The position numbers and the translations under genes are program-made. A DNA stretch of 64,000 nt, taken from the NCBI GenBank assembly GCA_002439875.1, contig DJQB01000040.1, positions 1 through 64,000 on the forward strand, written 5' to 3'. The stretch comes from Bacteroidales bacterium UBA6397 (GTDB taxonomy: Bacteria; Bacteroidota; Bacteroidia; Bacteroidales; UBA932). The notes under the pieces were generated by a model that was not told the origin of the DNA, made no database searches, and saw only the letters and a program-made list of their open reading frames with translations. Below, in pieces: positions 45,243 to 52,864 of the stretch; positions within the stretch are counted from its first letter, which is position 1, and the number at the start of each line of letters is the position of its first letter.

Positions 45243-45569
45243 TTATTTTTCTATGATGTACACATCATCGCCCGGCTCAGCGAATCCGAAGTTCTCACGG
45301 GCGAATCGCTCAAGGGAATCCTTGCTGTGGGTAAGGCCGTGGATCTGACGATCCATGTCCTTGATCTCGGCACTGTACTTCTCAATCAGCTTTTCCTGAT
45401 TGCGGATCTCAAAACCCGCCTTGATCCAGCGGACGATGTTGTTCTGGTTGACAAACCCCACCATTATGACGAAAAAGACCGTAGCGCAGATGGCATAGCG
45501 GACAAAGGAACGCTTTTCCGCATCCTTGCCATCCAAATTCCGATTCCAAATGTCCTTGAACTTTCCCAC
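45243..45569 (-). CDS. Septum formation initiator protein (DivIC/FtsB family)
   Basis: A small bitopic membrane protein: a short charged N-terminus, one membrane helix (FVRYAICATVFFVIMVGF), and a coiled-coil stretch (FEIRNQEKLIEKYSAEIKDM) with a C-terminal RENFGFAEPGDDVYIIE. This matches the DivIC/FtsB family of division proteins. The start is uncertain. The longest frame begins at TTG 45593, inside the likely promoter box (TATTTTTG, 45591-45598), so I use the GTG at 45569. It shares a transcript with purB. Confidence 0.88.
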   Translation of the reverse strand: MGKFKDIWNRNLDGKDAEKRSFVRYAICATVFFVIMVGFVNQNNIVRWIKAGFEIRNQEKLIEKYSAEIKDMDRQIHGLTHSKDSLERFARENFGFAEPGDDVYIIEK

Positions 45570-45590
45570 TGCTTTTGAATAATATTTGTA

Positions 45591-45598
45591 CAAAAATA
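45591..45598 (-). promoter_or_regulatory. Promoter -7 box for the DivIC-purB operon
   Basis: The minus strand reads TATTTTTG, matching TAnnTTTG, 22 bases before the chosen start. Confidence 0.55.
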
Positions 45599-45685
45599 GT
45601 TAATTTTGTGAAATTAAGGGAAATGAAAAGAACGGATTTTTGAATTTTCCGAAGACTGTTTTGAAATCATTAATATTCAAAAAAC

Positions 45686-46624
45686 ATGAAACCTACACTT
45701 CTTGTACTTGCAGCAGGCATGGGCAGCCGTTACGGTGGACTCAAGCAAATGGACGGTCTCGGTCCCAGCGGAGAGACCATTATTGACTATTCTATCTACG
45801 ATGCGGTTCATGCCGGATTCGGCAAGGTCGTTTACATCGTCAGGGAATATTTCCGCGAGCAGTTCGAACAGACTGTCCGGGAGAAGTACAGCGGCATCAC
45901 CTGCCCTGACGGAACTCCGCTTGAGTTCGACTTCGTGATCCAGGAACTGGACAAGATTCCGCCACAGTTCACCCTCAACCCTGAGAGGCAGAAGCCTTGG
46001 GGAACCGCACACGCCGTGCTGATGGCCAAGGATGTCATCCACGAGCCGTTCGCTGTCATCAACGGTGACGACTACTACGGAAAGGATTCCTTCAGGATTC
46101 TCGGAGACTGGCTCAGAGCCCACGAAGGCACAACCGGAACGTGCAGCATCGTCGGCTTCGAGCTTGACAACACACTTTCAGAATATGGCAAGGTCTCCCG
46201 CGGAATCTGCTACTACGACAAGGATCTCCACCTCACCGGCATCGCCGAGCACCTGAACATCGGCAAAGAGGCTGACGGCAAGGTCTACGGCGACAACTCC
46301 GTCAACGGCGAGACCCACGTCGAACTCGACGGCAAGGCGCTTTGCTCAATGAATATGTGGGGCTTCACCCCAGACTACTTCCAGCTCAGCGAAGAGGTGT
46401 TCACTTCATTCCTTGAGCAGAACATCAATGAACTCAAGAAAGAGTTCTACATCCCTTACGCCGTTGACGTCATGATGAAGGATCACGGCTACAAGTGCGA
46501 GGTTCTCTCCACTGACTCTCATTGGTTCGGTGTCACCTATAAGGAAGACCGTCCGGGCGTTGTGGCCAAGTTCCAGGAACTTGTCGACAAGGGAGTTTAT
46601 CCTACACCTCTGTGGAAGAAGTAA
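45686..46624 (+). CDS. Sugar nucleotidyltransferase-like protein
   Basis: A 312-residue GT-A fold nucleotidyltransferase. The N-terminal signature is LVLAAGMGSRYGGLKQMDGLGPSG, typical of NTP-transferases that join a sugar phosphate to an NTP. Further motifs are PWGTAHAVLMAKD near 100 and FAVINGDDYYG near 115 (metal-binding DD). The C-terminal half includes SDSHWFGVTYKEDRP. I cannot tell the sugar. The next gene begins on its stop codon (TAATG). Confidence 0.85.
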   Translation: MKPTLLVLAAGMGSRYGGLKQMDGLGPSGETIIDYSIYDAVHAGFGKVVYIVREYFREQFEQTVREKYSGITCPDGTPLEFDFVIQELDKIPPQFTLNPERQKPWGTAHAVLMAKDVIHEPFAVINGDDYYGKDSFRILGDWLRAHEGTTGTCSIVGFELDNTLSEYGKVSRGICYYDKDLHLTGIAEHLNIGKEADGKVYGDNSVNGETHVELDGKALCSMNMWGFTPDYFQLSEEVFTSFLEQNINELKKEFYIPYAVDVMMKDHGYKCEVLSTDSHWFGVTYKEDRPGVVAKFQELVDKGVYPTPLWKK

Positions 46625-47592
46625 TGTCCTTTCTAAGACCACGCAAGGTCGAGAGGAACTACGACCTATTCTCCGGCTGCGCCTGGTACACTCCAGGCGT
46701 GGCTGGTTTATTTGCGATCCTCGGCTGGTTTTTGGCAGGAATGATCCTCGGAAGTCTGGTCAACATAGCCTTGTTGTTCTTGGCTCCGGGTTTTCCACTG
46801 TACTACAGCATGCTGATCATCTATCCGGTACAGTTTATACCGGTGCTGATGTACGTGCGGCTCAAAAGTATGCGGAACTCGACATTCGACAGGGGCTACG
46901 CCTTGGACAGCAATCATTTCGGGGCTAAAGGTGGAGCATTCACGGCAGTCCTTATGGCTTTCGGAACAATAGCCTTGGCTTTGATGCTTGAGCCGCTTAT
47001 GGCGCTGATGCCAGACATGGACGAGACCCTGGTCAAGACGATGGAGCGGCTGCTTGACGGGCCGCTTTGGGTCAGTCTGCTGAGCATGTGCGTGTTCGCC
47101 CCCGTACTTGAGGAGTGGATGTGCAGGGGAATCGTTCTGAGAGGCCTGCTTAACTATTCGCGTAAAGGTGAGCCGGGAGAGGACAGCAGCCGCAGAGGAA
47201 TGGCTCCGGCTCTTGCGATAGCGATCTCAGCGATCTTTTTCGCCACGATCCACGGCAATCTCTGGCAGGGAGTCTCAGCTTTTCTCCTAGGAAGTTTCTT
47301 CGGCTATGCCTATTACAAGACCGGCTCACTGAAACTCACTATGCTTATGCACTGCGCCAACAACACTGTTTCGGTACTGTCATCGAAACTGCCCGCATTC
47401 AAGGATCTTGGGGCGGATGCCAGTCTTCTGGACATTGTCCCGACCGGGATCTATGTAATCATATTCATAGTCAGCGCTGCTGTTTTGTCCCTTGCTGTCA
47501 GGCATTTGTCGAAAATCAAGACCGATTCACCGCAGGGCAACTGCGATGTAATTCCCAGTGCGGATGAGTTGACTAATGGAGAAAATCTTTGA
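46624..47592 (+). CDS. CPBP family intramembrane metalloprotease
   Basis: A 322-residue membrane protein with about eight membrane segments. The Abi/CPBP motifs are all present: FAPVLEEWMCRGIVLRGLL (EExxxR, near residue 162), ISAIFFATIHGNLWQGVSAF (FxxxH) and LTMLMHCANNTV (HxxxN). Such proteases process prenylated or membrane proteins, or give self-immunity to bacteriocins; the role here is unknown. The start at 46624 overlaps the previous stop by one base. It overlaps the YgjP-like gene by 17 bases. Confidence 0.9.
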   Translation: MSFLRPRKVERNYDLFSGCAWYTPGVAGLFAILGWFLAGMILGSLVNIALLFLAPGFPLYYSMLIIYPVQFIPVLMYVRLKSMRNSTFDRGYALDSNHFGAKGGAFTAVLMAFGTIALALMLEPLMALMPDMDETLVKTMERLLDGPLWVSLLSMCVFAPVLEEWMCRGIVLRGLLNYSRKGEPGEDSSRRGMAPALAIAISAIFFATIHGNLWQGVSAFLLGSFFGYAYYKTGSLKLTMLMHCANNTVSVLSSKLPAFKDLGADASLLDIVPTGIYVIIFIVSAAVLSLAVRHLSKIKTDSPQGNCDVIPSADELTNGENL

Positions 47593-48133
47593 CGACCCGG
47601 ACGCCGGAACAGTTACCATCCGGAAAAATGTGCGCTCCCGCAGGGTGACACTCCGAGTGAATCCCCGCAGGGGCGTTATCGTTACGCTCCCCTACCTCGT
47701 TCCCTACAAGGCCGGTTTGGATTTCTTTCTCGCAAAAAAGGATTGGGTTCTGAAAGTCCAGGCTAGGCAACGGGAACGGATTGGAGCCGAGTATATTCCT
47801 TCTCCAGAAGAAATTGAGGTGCTTCGAAAGGTGGCGAAAGAGGTACTCCCGAAACGCCTGCAGGAACTCGCGGAAAGATATTCATTTGAATATAATTCCG
47901 TCCGCATCAAGCACAACTCCTCGAACTGGGGAAGCTGCTCGCGCAAAGGCAACATCAACCTGAATCTCAACCTCGTGCGCCTACCGGACGAGCTTCGTGA
48001 CTACGTCATCCTCCACGAGCTCTGCCATCTCCGCCACCCCAACCACGGCCCGCTGTTCCACGCACTCCTCGAATCTCTTTGTCCTGGTCACCTCGCCAAG
48101 CAACGGGCCCTGCGCGGCTATCGGCTGTACTGA
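47576..48133 (+). CDS. YgjP-like metallopeptidase (DUF45)
   Basis: A 185-residue cytosolic protein of the M48-like YgjP/DUF45 family. The zinc motif is ILHELCHLRHPNH (HExxH type, HELCH) near residue 145, preceded by the family signature SNWGSCSRKGNINLN near 120. It is translationally coupled to the CPBP protease (17-base overlap) and closes a three-gene run that starts with the nucleotidyltransferase. Substrates are unknown. Confidence 0.9.
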   Translation: MEKIFDDPDAGTVTIRKNVRSRRVTLRVNPRRGVIVTLPYLVPYKAGLDFFLAKKDWVLKVQARQRERIGAEYIPSPEEIEVLRKVAKEVLPKRLQELAERYSFEYNSVRIKHNSSNWGSCSRKGNINLNLNLVRLPDELRDYVILHELCHLRHPNHGPLFHALLESLCPGHLAKQRALRGYRLY

Positions 48134-48227
48134 CAATTATCCTCCTTTAAGAGGGACTGCCCCATCGTAATCTTTATATTGCCAGTAAAAAGATTCGTCC
48201 ATATTTTTATACTGCGAATATAAATAG

Positions 48228-48235
48228 TATATTTG
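48228..48235 (+). promoter_or_regulatory. Promoter -7 box for the AAA/DUF4143 gene
   Basis: TATATTTG, 22 bases before the ATG. Confidence 0.55.
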
Positions 48236-48256
48236 CACTGCTGATTAGAATGAGCT

Positions 48257-49537
48257 ATGGACAAGGAGATTCTAAAAACGATCATCAAGGAAGGTCAGGA
48301 AGATATTCTTTCTGTCGAACTATACGAGAGGCCGTTTGAGTTTGAGAAAAACGGACGCTATGTGATGGTGGGTGTGCGTCACGCCGGAAAGTCGTACATG
48401 CTGTACCAAAGGGCAAGGCAGATGCTGTCCGAAGGGCATGATATAAACGAGATGCTTTACGTCAATTTTGATGACGAGAGGCTTTTTGACACAGTAAAGG
48501 CCGAGAGTTTGGATGAGATTCTTCAGGCATATTCAACGATGTACACATCTAAACCGATACTGTTTCTTGATGAAATTCAGAACATTAAGGGGTGGGAACA
48601 TTTTGCTAGAAGACTTGCCAATCAGAAGTACCAAGTCTATATTACAGGCAGCAATGCCAAAATGCTCAGCAGAGATATCGAGACTGTGTTAGGCAATCGC
48701 TATCTCGACACAGACATATATCCATATTCATTCAAGGAGTATTTGGGAGCGAAAGGAATCACTTTGGGAGCGAATTGGATATATGGACGGCAGAAAAATG
48801 ATGTGGTTTATGCTTTCAATGAATATTTTCATTGGGGTGGCTTTCCTGAATTGGTGATGTATCAGAACAAGCGCCGGTGGCTCAACAGGCTGTACGAGAA
48901 GATTCTTCTTGGGGACATCGTACAAAGAAACCACATTCAGAATGAGATGGCCGTCCGCCTTACGGTCAAACGTATGGCGGAATCAGTGAAGCAGCCGATT
49001 TCGTATAACAGGATCGCTCATCTGATACAATCTGTCGGTTTGCGTACGACTCCGGCTTCTGTTATGGATTATGCAAAGTTCGCAAAGGATGCATGTCTGT
49101 TTTTCAGTGTGGATAATTACGCCTCAAAATTCGCGGAGAAAGAAACAGTGAAGAAGCATTACTTCGTTGACAATGGGTTGTTGAATATATTCATAAATGA
49201 TCCGGAAACATCACTGCTGGAGAACCTTTGCGCCATACATCTATATAGGCGTTATGAGGGTGGACTATATTTTTGGAATAAAAATGTCGAGGTGGATTTT
49301 TATATTCCGGACATAAACACTGGTGTGCAGGTTTGCTATTCCACAACAAAGGATCTGAACACCTTTGAGCGGGAGGTGTCTGCATTGGAAAGTCTTGACA
49401 GGATTCATACTCTGGAAAAAATGATTGTCATCACATTTGATGAGGAAAGAACAATCCAGCTGCGTTCCGGCAAGGTCGTAGAACTGATTCCTGTCTGGAA
49501 ATGGCTTCTGACGGACAATGATGTGGGATTAGGATAG
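48257..49537 (+). CDS. AAA ATPase with DUF4143 domain
   Basis: A 426-residue protein. The N-terminal AAA_14 ATPase has Walker A GVRHAGKS near residue 40, Walker B PILFLDEIQNI near residue 100, and the sensor VYITGSNAKML. The C-terminal half is DUF4143, with YFVDNGLLNIF and the restriction-fold-like FWNKNVEVDFYI. The gene is visibly richer in A/T and uses more AT-ending codons than its neighbours, which suggests recent acquisition. These genes are very common, often in many copies, in Bacteroidota and archaea; function is unknown. Confidence 0.88.
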   Translation: MDKEILKTIIKEGQEDILSVELYERPFEFEKNGRYVMVGVRHAGKSYMLYQRARQMLSEGHDINEMLYVNFDDERLFDTVKAESLDEILQAYSTMYTSKPILFLDEIQNIKGWEHFARRLANQKYQVYITGSNAKMLSRDIETVLGNRYLDTDIYPYSFKEYLGAKGITLGANWIYGRQKNDVVYAFNEYFHWGGFPELVMYQNKRRWLNRLYEKILLGDIVQRNHIQNEMAVRLTVKRMAESVKQPISYNRIAHLIQSVGLRTTPASVMDYAKFAKDACLFFSVDNYASKFAEKETVKKHYFVDNGLLNIFINDPETSLLENLCAIHLYRRYEGGLYFWNKNVEVDFYIPDINTGVQVCYSTTKDLNTFEREVSALESLDRIHTLEKMIVITFDEERTIQLRSGKVVELIPVWKWLLTDNDVGLG

Positions 49538-49600
49538 TTCTGGGTAAACGGAGAATGAAATGGTGATGTGGCGAATGAATATTGAATATTCAGAAAATAT

Positions 49601-49631
49601 TTTGATTATCTGAAAATTATGTCTATCTTTG
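49601..49631 (+). promoter_or_regulatory. Promoter of rpsO
   Basis: TTTG (49601-49604), 19 bases, then TATCTTTG (49624-49631). It is the clearest two-part promoter of the window. Confidence 0.78.
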
Positions 49632-49635
49632 CACG

Positions 49636-49658
49636 CTTTTCCGCAGGGTGCGGGGAAG
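49636..49658 (+). promoter_or_regulatory. Leader hairpin before rpsO
   Basis: CTTTTCCGCA pairs with TGCGGGGAAG (10 bp with two G-T pairs) around a GGG loop, at or very near the 5' end of the rpsO transcript. S15 binds its own leader in other bacteria, so a regulatory role is plausible; a stabilising 5' hairpin is the alternative. Confidence 0.4.
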
Positions 49659-49695
49659 AAGACGTTAATTAATCATCAACAAAATTTTTTGCGAA

Positions 49696-49971
49696 ATGGC
49701 AGAGTATTTACAAGCCGACAAGAAGCAAGAGATTTTCGCTAAGTACGGAAAGTCTAATACAGACACCGGCTCACCAGAGAGTCAAGTTGCTTTATTTTCC
49801 TACCGTATCAATCACCTCACGGAACACGTGAAGAAGAACAAGAAGGATGTTGTCACCCGTCGTTCTCTTCTCCGTCTCGTAGGTAAGAGGCGTCAGCTTC
49901 TGGACTATCTCCAGAAGATCGACATCGAAAGATACAGAAAGATCGTCAAGGAGCTCGGTCTCCGTCGATAA
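49696..49971 (+). CDS. rpsO: 30S ribosomal protein S15
   Basis: A 91-residue ribosomal protein that binds 16S rRNA. The sequence has TGSPESQVALFSYRINHLTEH and the C-terminal RRQLLDYLQKIDIERY, with typical length. It precedes pnp, the usual order. Confidence 0.97.
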   Translation: MAEYLQADKKQEIFAKYGKSNTDTGSPESQVALFSYRINHLTEHVKKNKKDVVTRRSLLRLVGKRRQLLDYLQKIDIERYRKIVKELGLRR

Positions 49972-49990
49972 ATTCGCGATAGGAAGAGAA

Positions 49991-50032
49991 AAGGGATTGG
50001 CCGCGCTCTATGACGCTGCCGTCCTTTTTTTA
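49991..50032 (+). terminator. Possible terminator after rpsO
   Basis: AAGGGA-TTGGC and GCTGCC-GTCCTT form an imperfect stem ahead of seven T. It would separate rpsO from pnp. Confidence 0.45.
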
Positions 50033-50136
50033 TTAATCCGACTGTCGTTTGCTGACAGTAAACGATTCGTATTTAAGAAAATGACGCTGAAGTTTTCAGA
50101 TATATTTTGTTGAGGACACGCGGTAAAAACAGTAAA

Positions 50137-52566
50137 ATGAACATCATCACAAAGAAGATCGAATTATCCGACGGTCGGGTGATTGAGATCGAAACCGGCA
50201 AAGTTGCCAAGCAGGCAGACGGTTCAGCGGTGGTCAAGATGGGAGGCACGATGCTCCTGGCCACTGTCACATGCGCTAAAGAGGCTGCAGAAGACACAGA
50301 CTTCCTTCCACTTCAGGTGGACTACAAGGAAAAATTCTATTCCGCCGGACGTTTCCCGGGCGGATTCATGAAAAGAGAGGGCAAGGCCTCTGACTACGAA
50401 ATTCTTATCTCTCGTCTTGTCGACAGGGCTCTCAGACCTCTTTTCCCTGACGATTTCCACCTCGCTGTGTTCGTGAACATCTGGCTGATCTCAGCCGAGA
50501 AGGACATACAGCCAGATGCCCTCGCCGGACTTGCCGCATCAGCCGCGCTGGCCGCCAGCGACATTCCTTTCCTCGGACCTATATCTGAGGTACGTGTCGC
50601 AAGGATTGACGGTGTGTTTAAGATCAACCCTAACTTCAGCGAGATGGAGAAGGCCGACCTTGAGCTTATGGTCGCCGCCACCGAAGAGAACATCATGATG
50701 GTCGAGGGTGAGATGAAGGAGGTTTCCGAGGATGTGATGCTTGAGTCGATCAAGTTCGCCCACGAGGAGATCAAGAAGCACTGCCGCATCCAGAAGGAGC
50801 TCAACAAGGAGCTCGGCAAGGATGTCAAGAGGGATTACCCTCACGATGATGAGAACGAGGATCTCAGAAAGAGAATCCACGATTTCGCCTACGAGAAGTG
50901 CTACGCTCTCGCGAAGTCCGCAAAACCGAAGCATGAGAGGGAAGACGGTTTCGAGGCCATCAAGAAGGAATGCATTGAGTCTCTGGGACTGAACGAGGAA
51001 GAACAGGCCGAGAAGAAGATGATGATCAACCGTTATTTCGGCCACGAGCAGAGAGAGGCACTGCGAAACCTTGTCCTTGATGAAGGACTTCGCGTTGACG
51101 GCCGCCAGACAACCCAGGTGCGTCCTATCTGGTGTGAGGTTGACTGTCTGCCTTGCGCTCACGGCTCAGCGATATTCACCCGTGGTGAGACCCAGGCTCT
51201 TGCCTCTGTCACCCTCGGAACAAAGATGGACATGAAAGAGATGGACGAGGTTCTCGTACAGGAGACCCAGCAGTTCGTCCTCCACTATAACTTCCCTCCG
51301 TTCGCGACCGGTGAGGCCAAGGCCCAGAGAGGCGTAGGCCGTCGTGAAGTAGGTCACGGCAATCTTGCTTTCAGGGCTCTCAAGGCTGTCATGCCTAAGG
51401 CTCCGGAGTTCCCTTATGCGGTACGCGTGGTTTCGGATATTCTTGAATCCAACGGTTCTTCATCTCAGGCTTCGATCTGCGGAGGATGCCTCGCCCTTAT
51501 GGATGCCGGTGTGCAGATCAGCAAGCCGGTTGCGGGAATCGCGATGGGATTGATCACAGACGCGCTGCGTCCTAATGACCGCTACGCGATCCTCACCGAC
51601 ATCCTCGGAGACGAGGATCATCTCGGAGACATGGACTTCAAGGTGGCAGGCACAAAGGACGGCATCACCGCGACCCAGATGGACATCAAGGTCAACGGTC
51701 TTTCCTACGAGGTTCTCGCCAAGGCACTTGAGCAGGCCCGCGAGGGCAGGATGCACATCATGGGCGAGATGATGAAGTGCATCGACAAGCCTCGTGAGGA
51801 CTACAAGCCGTTCGTCCCGAGGATCAAGTCCTTCGAGATTGACAAGGACTTCATCGGCGCCGTCATCGGGAAGGGTGGCGAGACCATCCAGAAGATCCAG
51901 GCCGAGACAGGTGCTGTCATCTCCATTGATGAGGTTGACGGCAAGGGCGTTGTGGACATCGCCACTAATGATGCGGAGGCCATGCAGAAGGCTTACGACT
52001 GGATTCAAGGAATCTGCGCGGTTCCGGAGGTCGGCAAGACCTATCACGGGAAGGTTGTCTCAATCCTTGAGTTCGGAGCTTTCGTTGAGATCCTTCCTGG
52101 AAAGGAAGGCCTTCTCCACGTGTCAGAGATCGCATGGAACAAGACCGAGAATGTCGAGGACGTGCTAAAAGTCGGTCAGGAGGTTGACGTGAAGCTACTT
52201 GAGATAGACCCTAAGACAGGCAAGATGAGACTCTCTATGCGGGCTCTCGAACCGAAACCGGAAGGCTACGTTGAGCCGGAGCGTCGTCCTCGCGGAGGCA
52301 ACGACCGCAGCGGTGACCGAAGAGGAGGTTTCGACCGCAGGGGTGGAGATGACCGTCGCGGTGGAGACCGTAGAGGCGGTGATGACCGCAGAGGTGGTTT
52401 CGACCGTCGCGGTGGCGATGACAGAAGGGGCAGCTTCGATCGCAGAGGTGGCGATGACCGCAGCAGGAACGGCGGCAACCGGAACTTCGGCCCGAAGAAC
52501 GACCTGAACGCCAACACCGAAGACCACTCCGACAATCTCGACAAGAACACAGAGGAGTTCTTTTAA
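50137..52566 (+). CDS. pnp: Polynucleotide phosphorylase with an RGG-type tail
   Basis: A 3'-5' phosphorolytic exoribonuclease of about 809 residues. Two RNase PH domains are separated by a helical domain; the second includes GNLAFRALKAVMP and a SDILESNGSSSQASICGG segment. KH (FIGAVIGKGGETIQKI, near 570) and S1 (VGKTYHGKVVSILEFGAFVEI, near 635) domains follow. After about residue 715 comes a tail of some 60 residues built from DRRGG and FDRRGG units, then an acidic end (NTEEFF). The tail is encoded by imperfect repeats of a 15-18-base unit. The start is the ATG at MNIITKKIEL; a longer frame adds ten unrelated residues. Confidence 0.97.
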   Translation: MNIITKKIELSDGRVIEIETGKVAKQADGSAVVKMGGTMLLATVTCAKEAAEDTDFLPLQVDYKEKFYSAGRFPGGFMKREGKASDYEILISRLVDRALRPLFPDDFHLAVFVNIWLISAEKDIQPDALAGLAASAALAASDIPFLGPISEVRVARIDGVFKINPNFSEMEKADLELMVAATEENIMMVEGEMKEVSEDVMLESIKFAHEEIKKHCRIQKELNKELGKDVKRDYPHDDENEDLRKRIHDFAYEKCYALAKSAKPKHEREDGFEAIKKECIESLGLNEEEQAEKKMMINRYFGHEQREALRNLVLDEGLRVDGRQTTQVRPIWCEVDCLPCAHGSAIFTRGETQALASVTLGTKMDMKEMDEVLVQETQQFVLHYNFPPFATGEAKAQRGVGRREVGHGNLAFRALKAVMPKAPEFPYAVRVVSDILESNGSSSQASICGGCLALMDAGVQISKPVAGIAMGLITDALRPNDRYAILTDILGDEDHLGDMDFKVAGTKDGITATQMDIKVNGLSYEVLAKALEQAREGRMHIMGEMMKCIDKPREDYKPFVPRIKSFEIDKDFIGAVIGKGGETIQKIQAETGAVISIDEVDGKGVVDIATNDAEAMQKAYDWIQGICAVPEVGKTYHGKVVSILEFGAFVEILPGKEGLLHVSEIAWNKTENVEDVLKVGQEVDVKLLEIDPKTGKMRLSMRALEPKPEGYVEPERRPRGGNDRSGDRRGGFDRRGGDDRRGGDRRGGDDRRGGFDRRGGDDRRGSFDRRGGDDRSRNGGNRNFGPKNDLNANTEDHSDNLDKNTEEFF

Positions 52567-52602
52567 TGAATATCCCGCCTCAACCAAACGAGGTGACTAC
52601 TG

Positions 52603-52639
52603 AAAAGAGGGTGACATTCCGGCCATCCTCTTTTATTTT
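52603..52639 (+). terminator. Intrinsic terminator of pnp
   Basis: AAAAGAGG (52603-52610) and CCTCTTTT (52627-52634) form a stem 37 bases after the pnp stop, followed by ATTTTG. Confidence 0.7.
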
Positions 52640-52864
52640 GCGGCAAAAAACGTACAGCAGAAGGCCTCTATGTGTACCAAATGGACTAAGACACGCCATT
52701 GGTACAGGAAACGCGCTTCTGACGTACAAATCAAGGAGAATATACATCGAACTGAAAACCATGATGCAGTGAGTATCCATCAGTAAAAAGAAAATTGTGT
52801 ATATTTATAGCCTGAACCAACATTCAGGACAAATGACTGAATCGGAAATCAAACAATAACCGCG
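52640..52864 (+). other. Structured intergenic segment with a 38-codon frame
   Basis: After the pnp terminator, TGTACCAAATGG (52671-52682) and CCATTGGTACA (52695-52705) form a strong hairpin. It is flanked by outer partners GTAC-CAGAAG and CTTCTG-GTAC. A frame at 52670-52786 would encode 38 basic residues starting MCTKWTKTRHWYRKR. I do not recognise it. It may be a small RNA, a leader of the next gene, or chance. Confidence 0.25.

Noticed and set aside
52290..52480. Tandem short repeats that might be a CRISPR array
   Set aside because: The units are 15-18 bases, in frame and without spacers. They code the DRRGG tail of PNPase.
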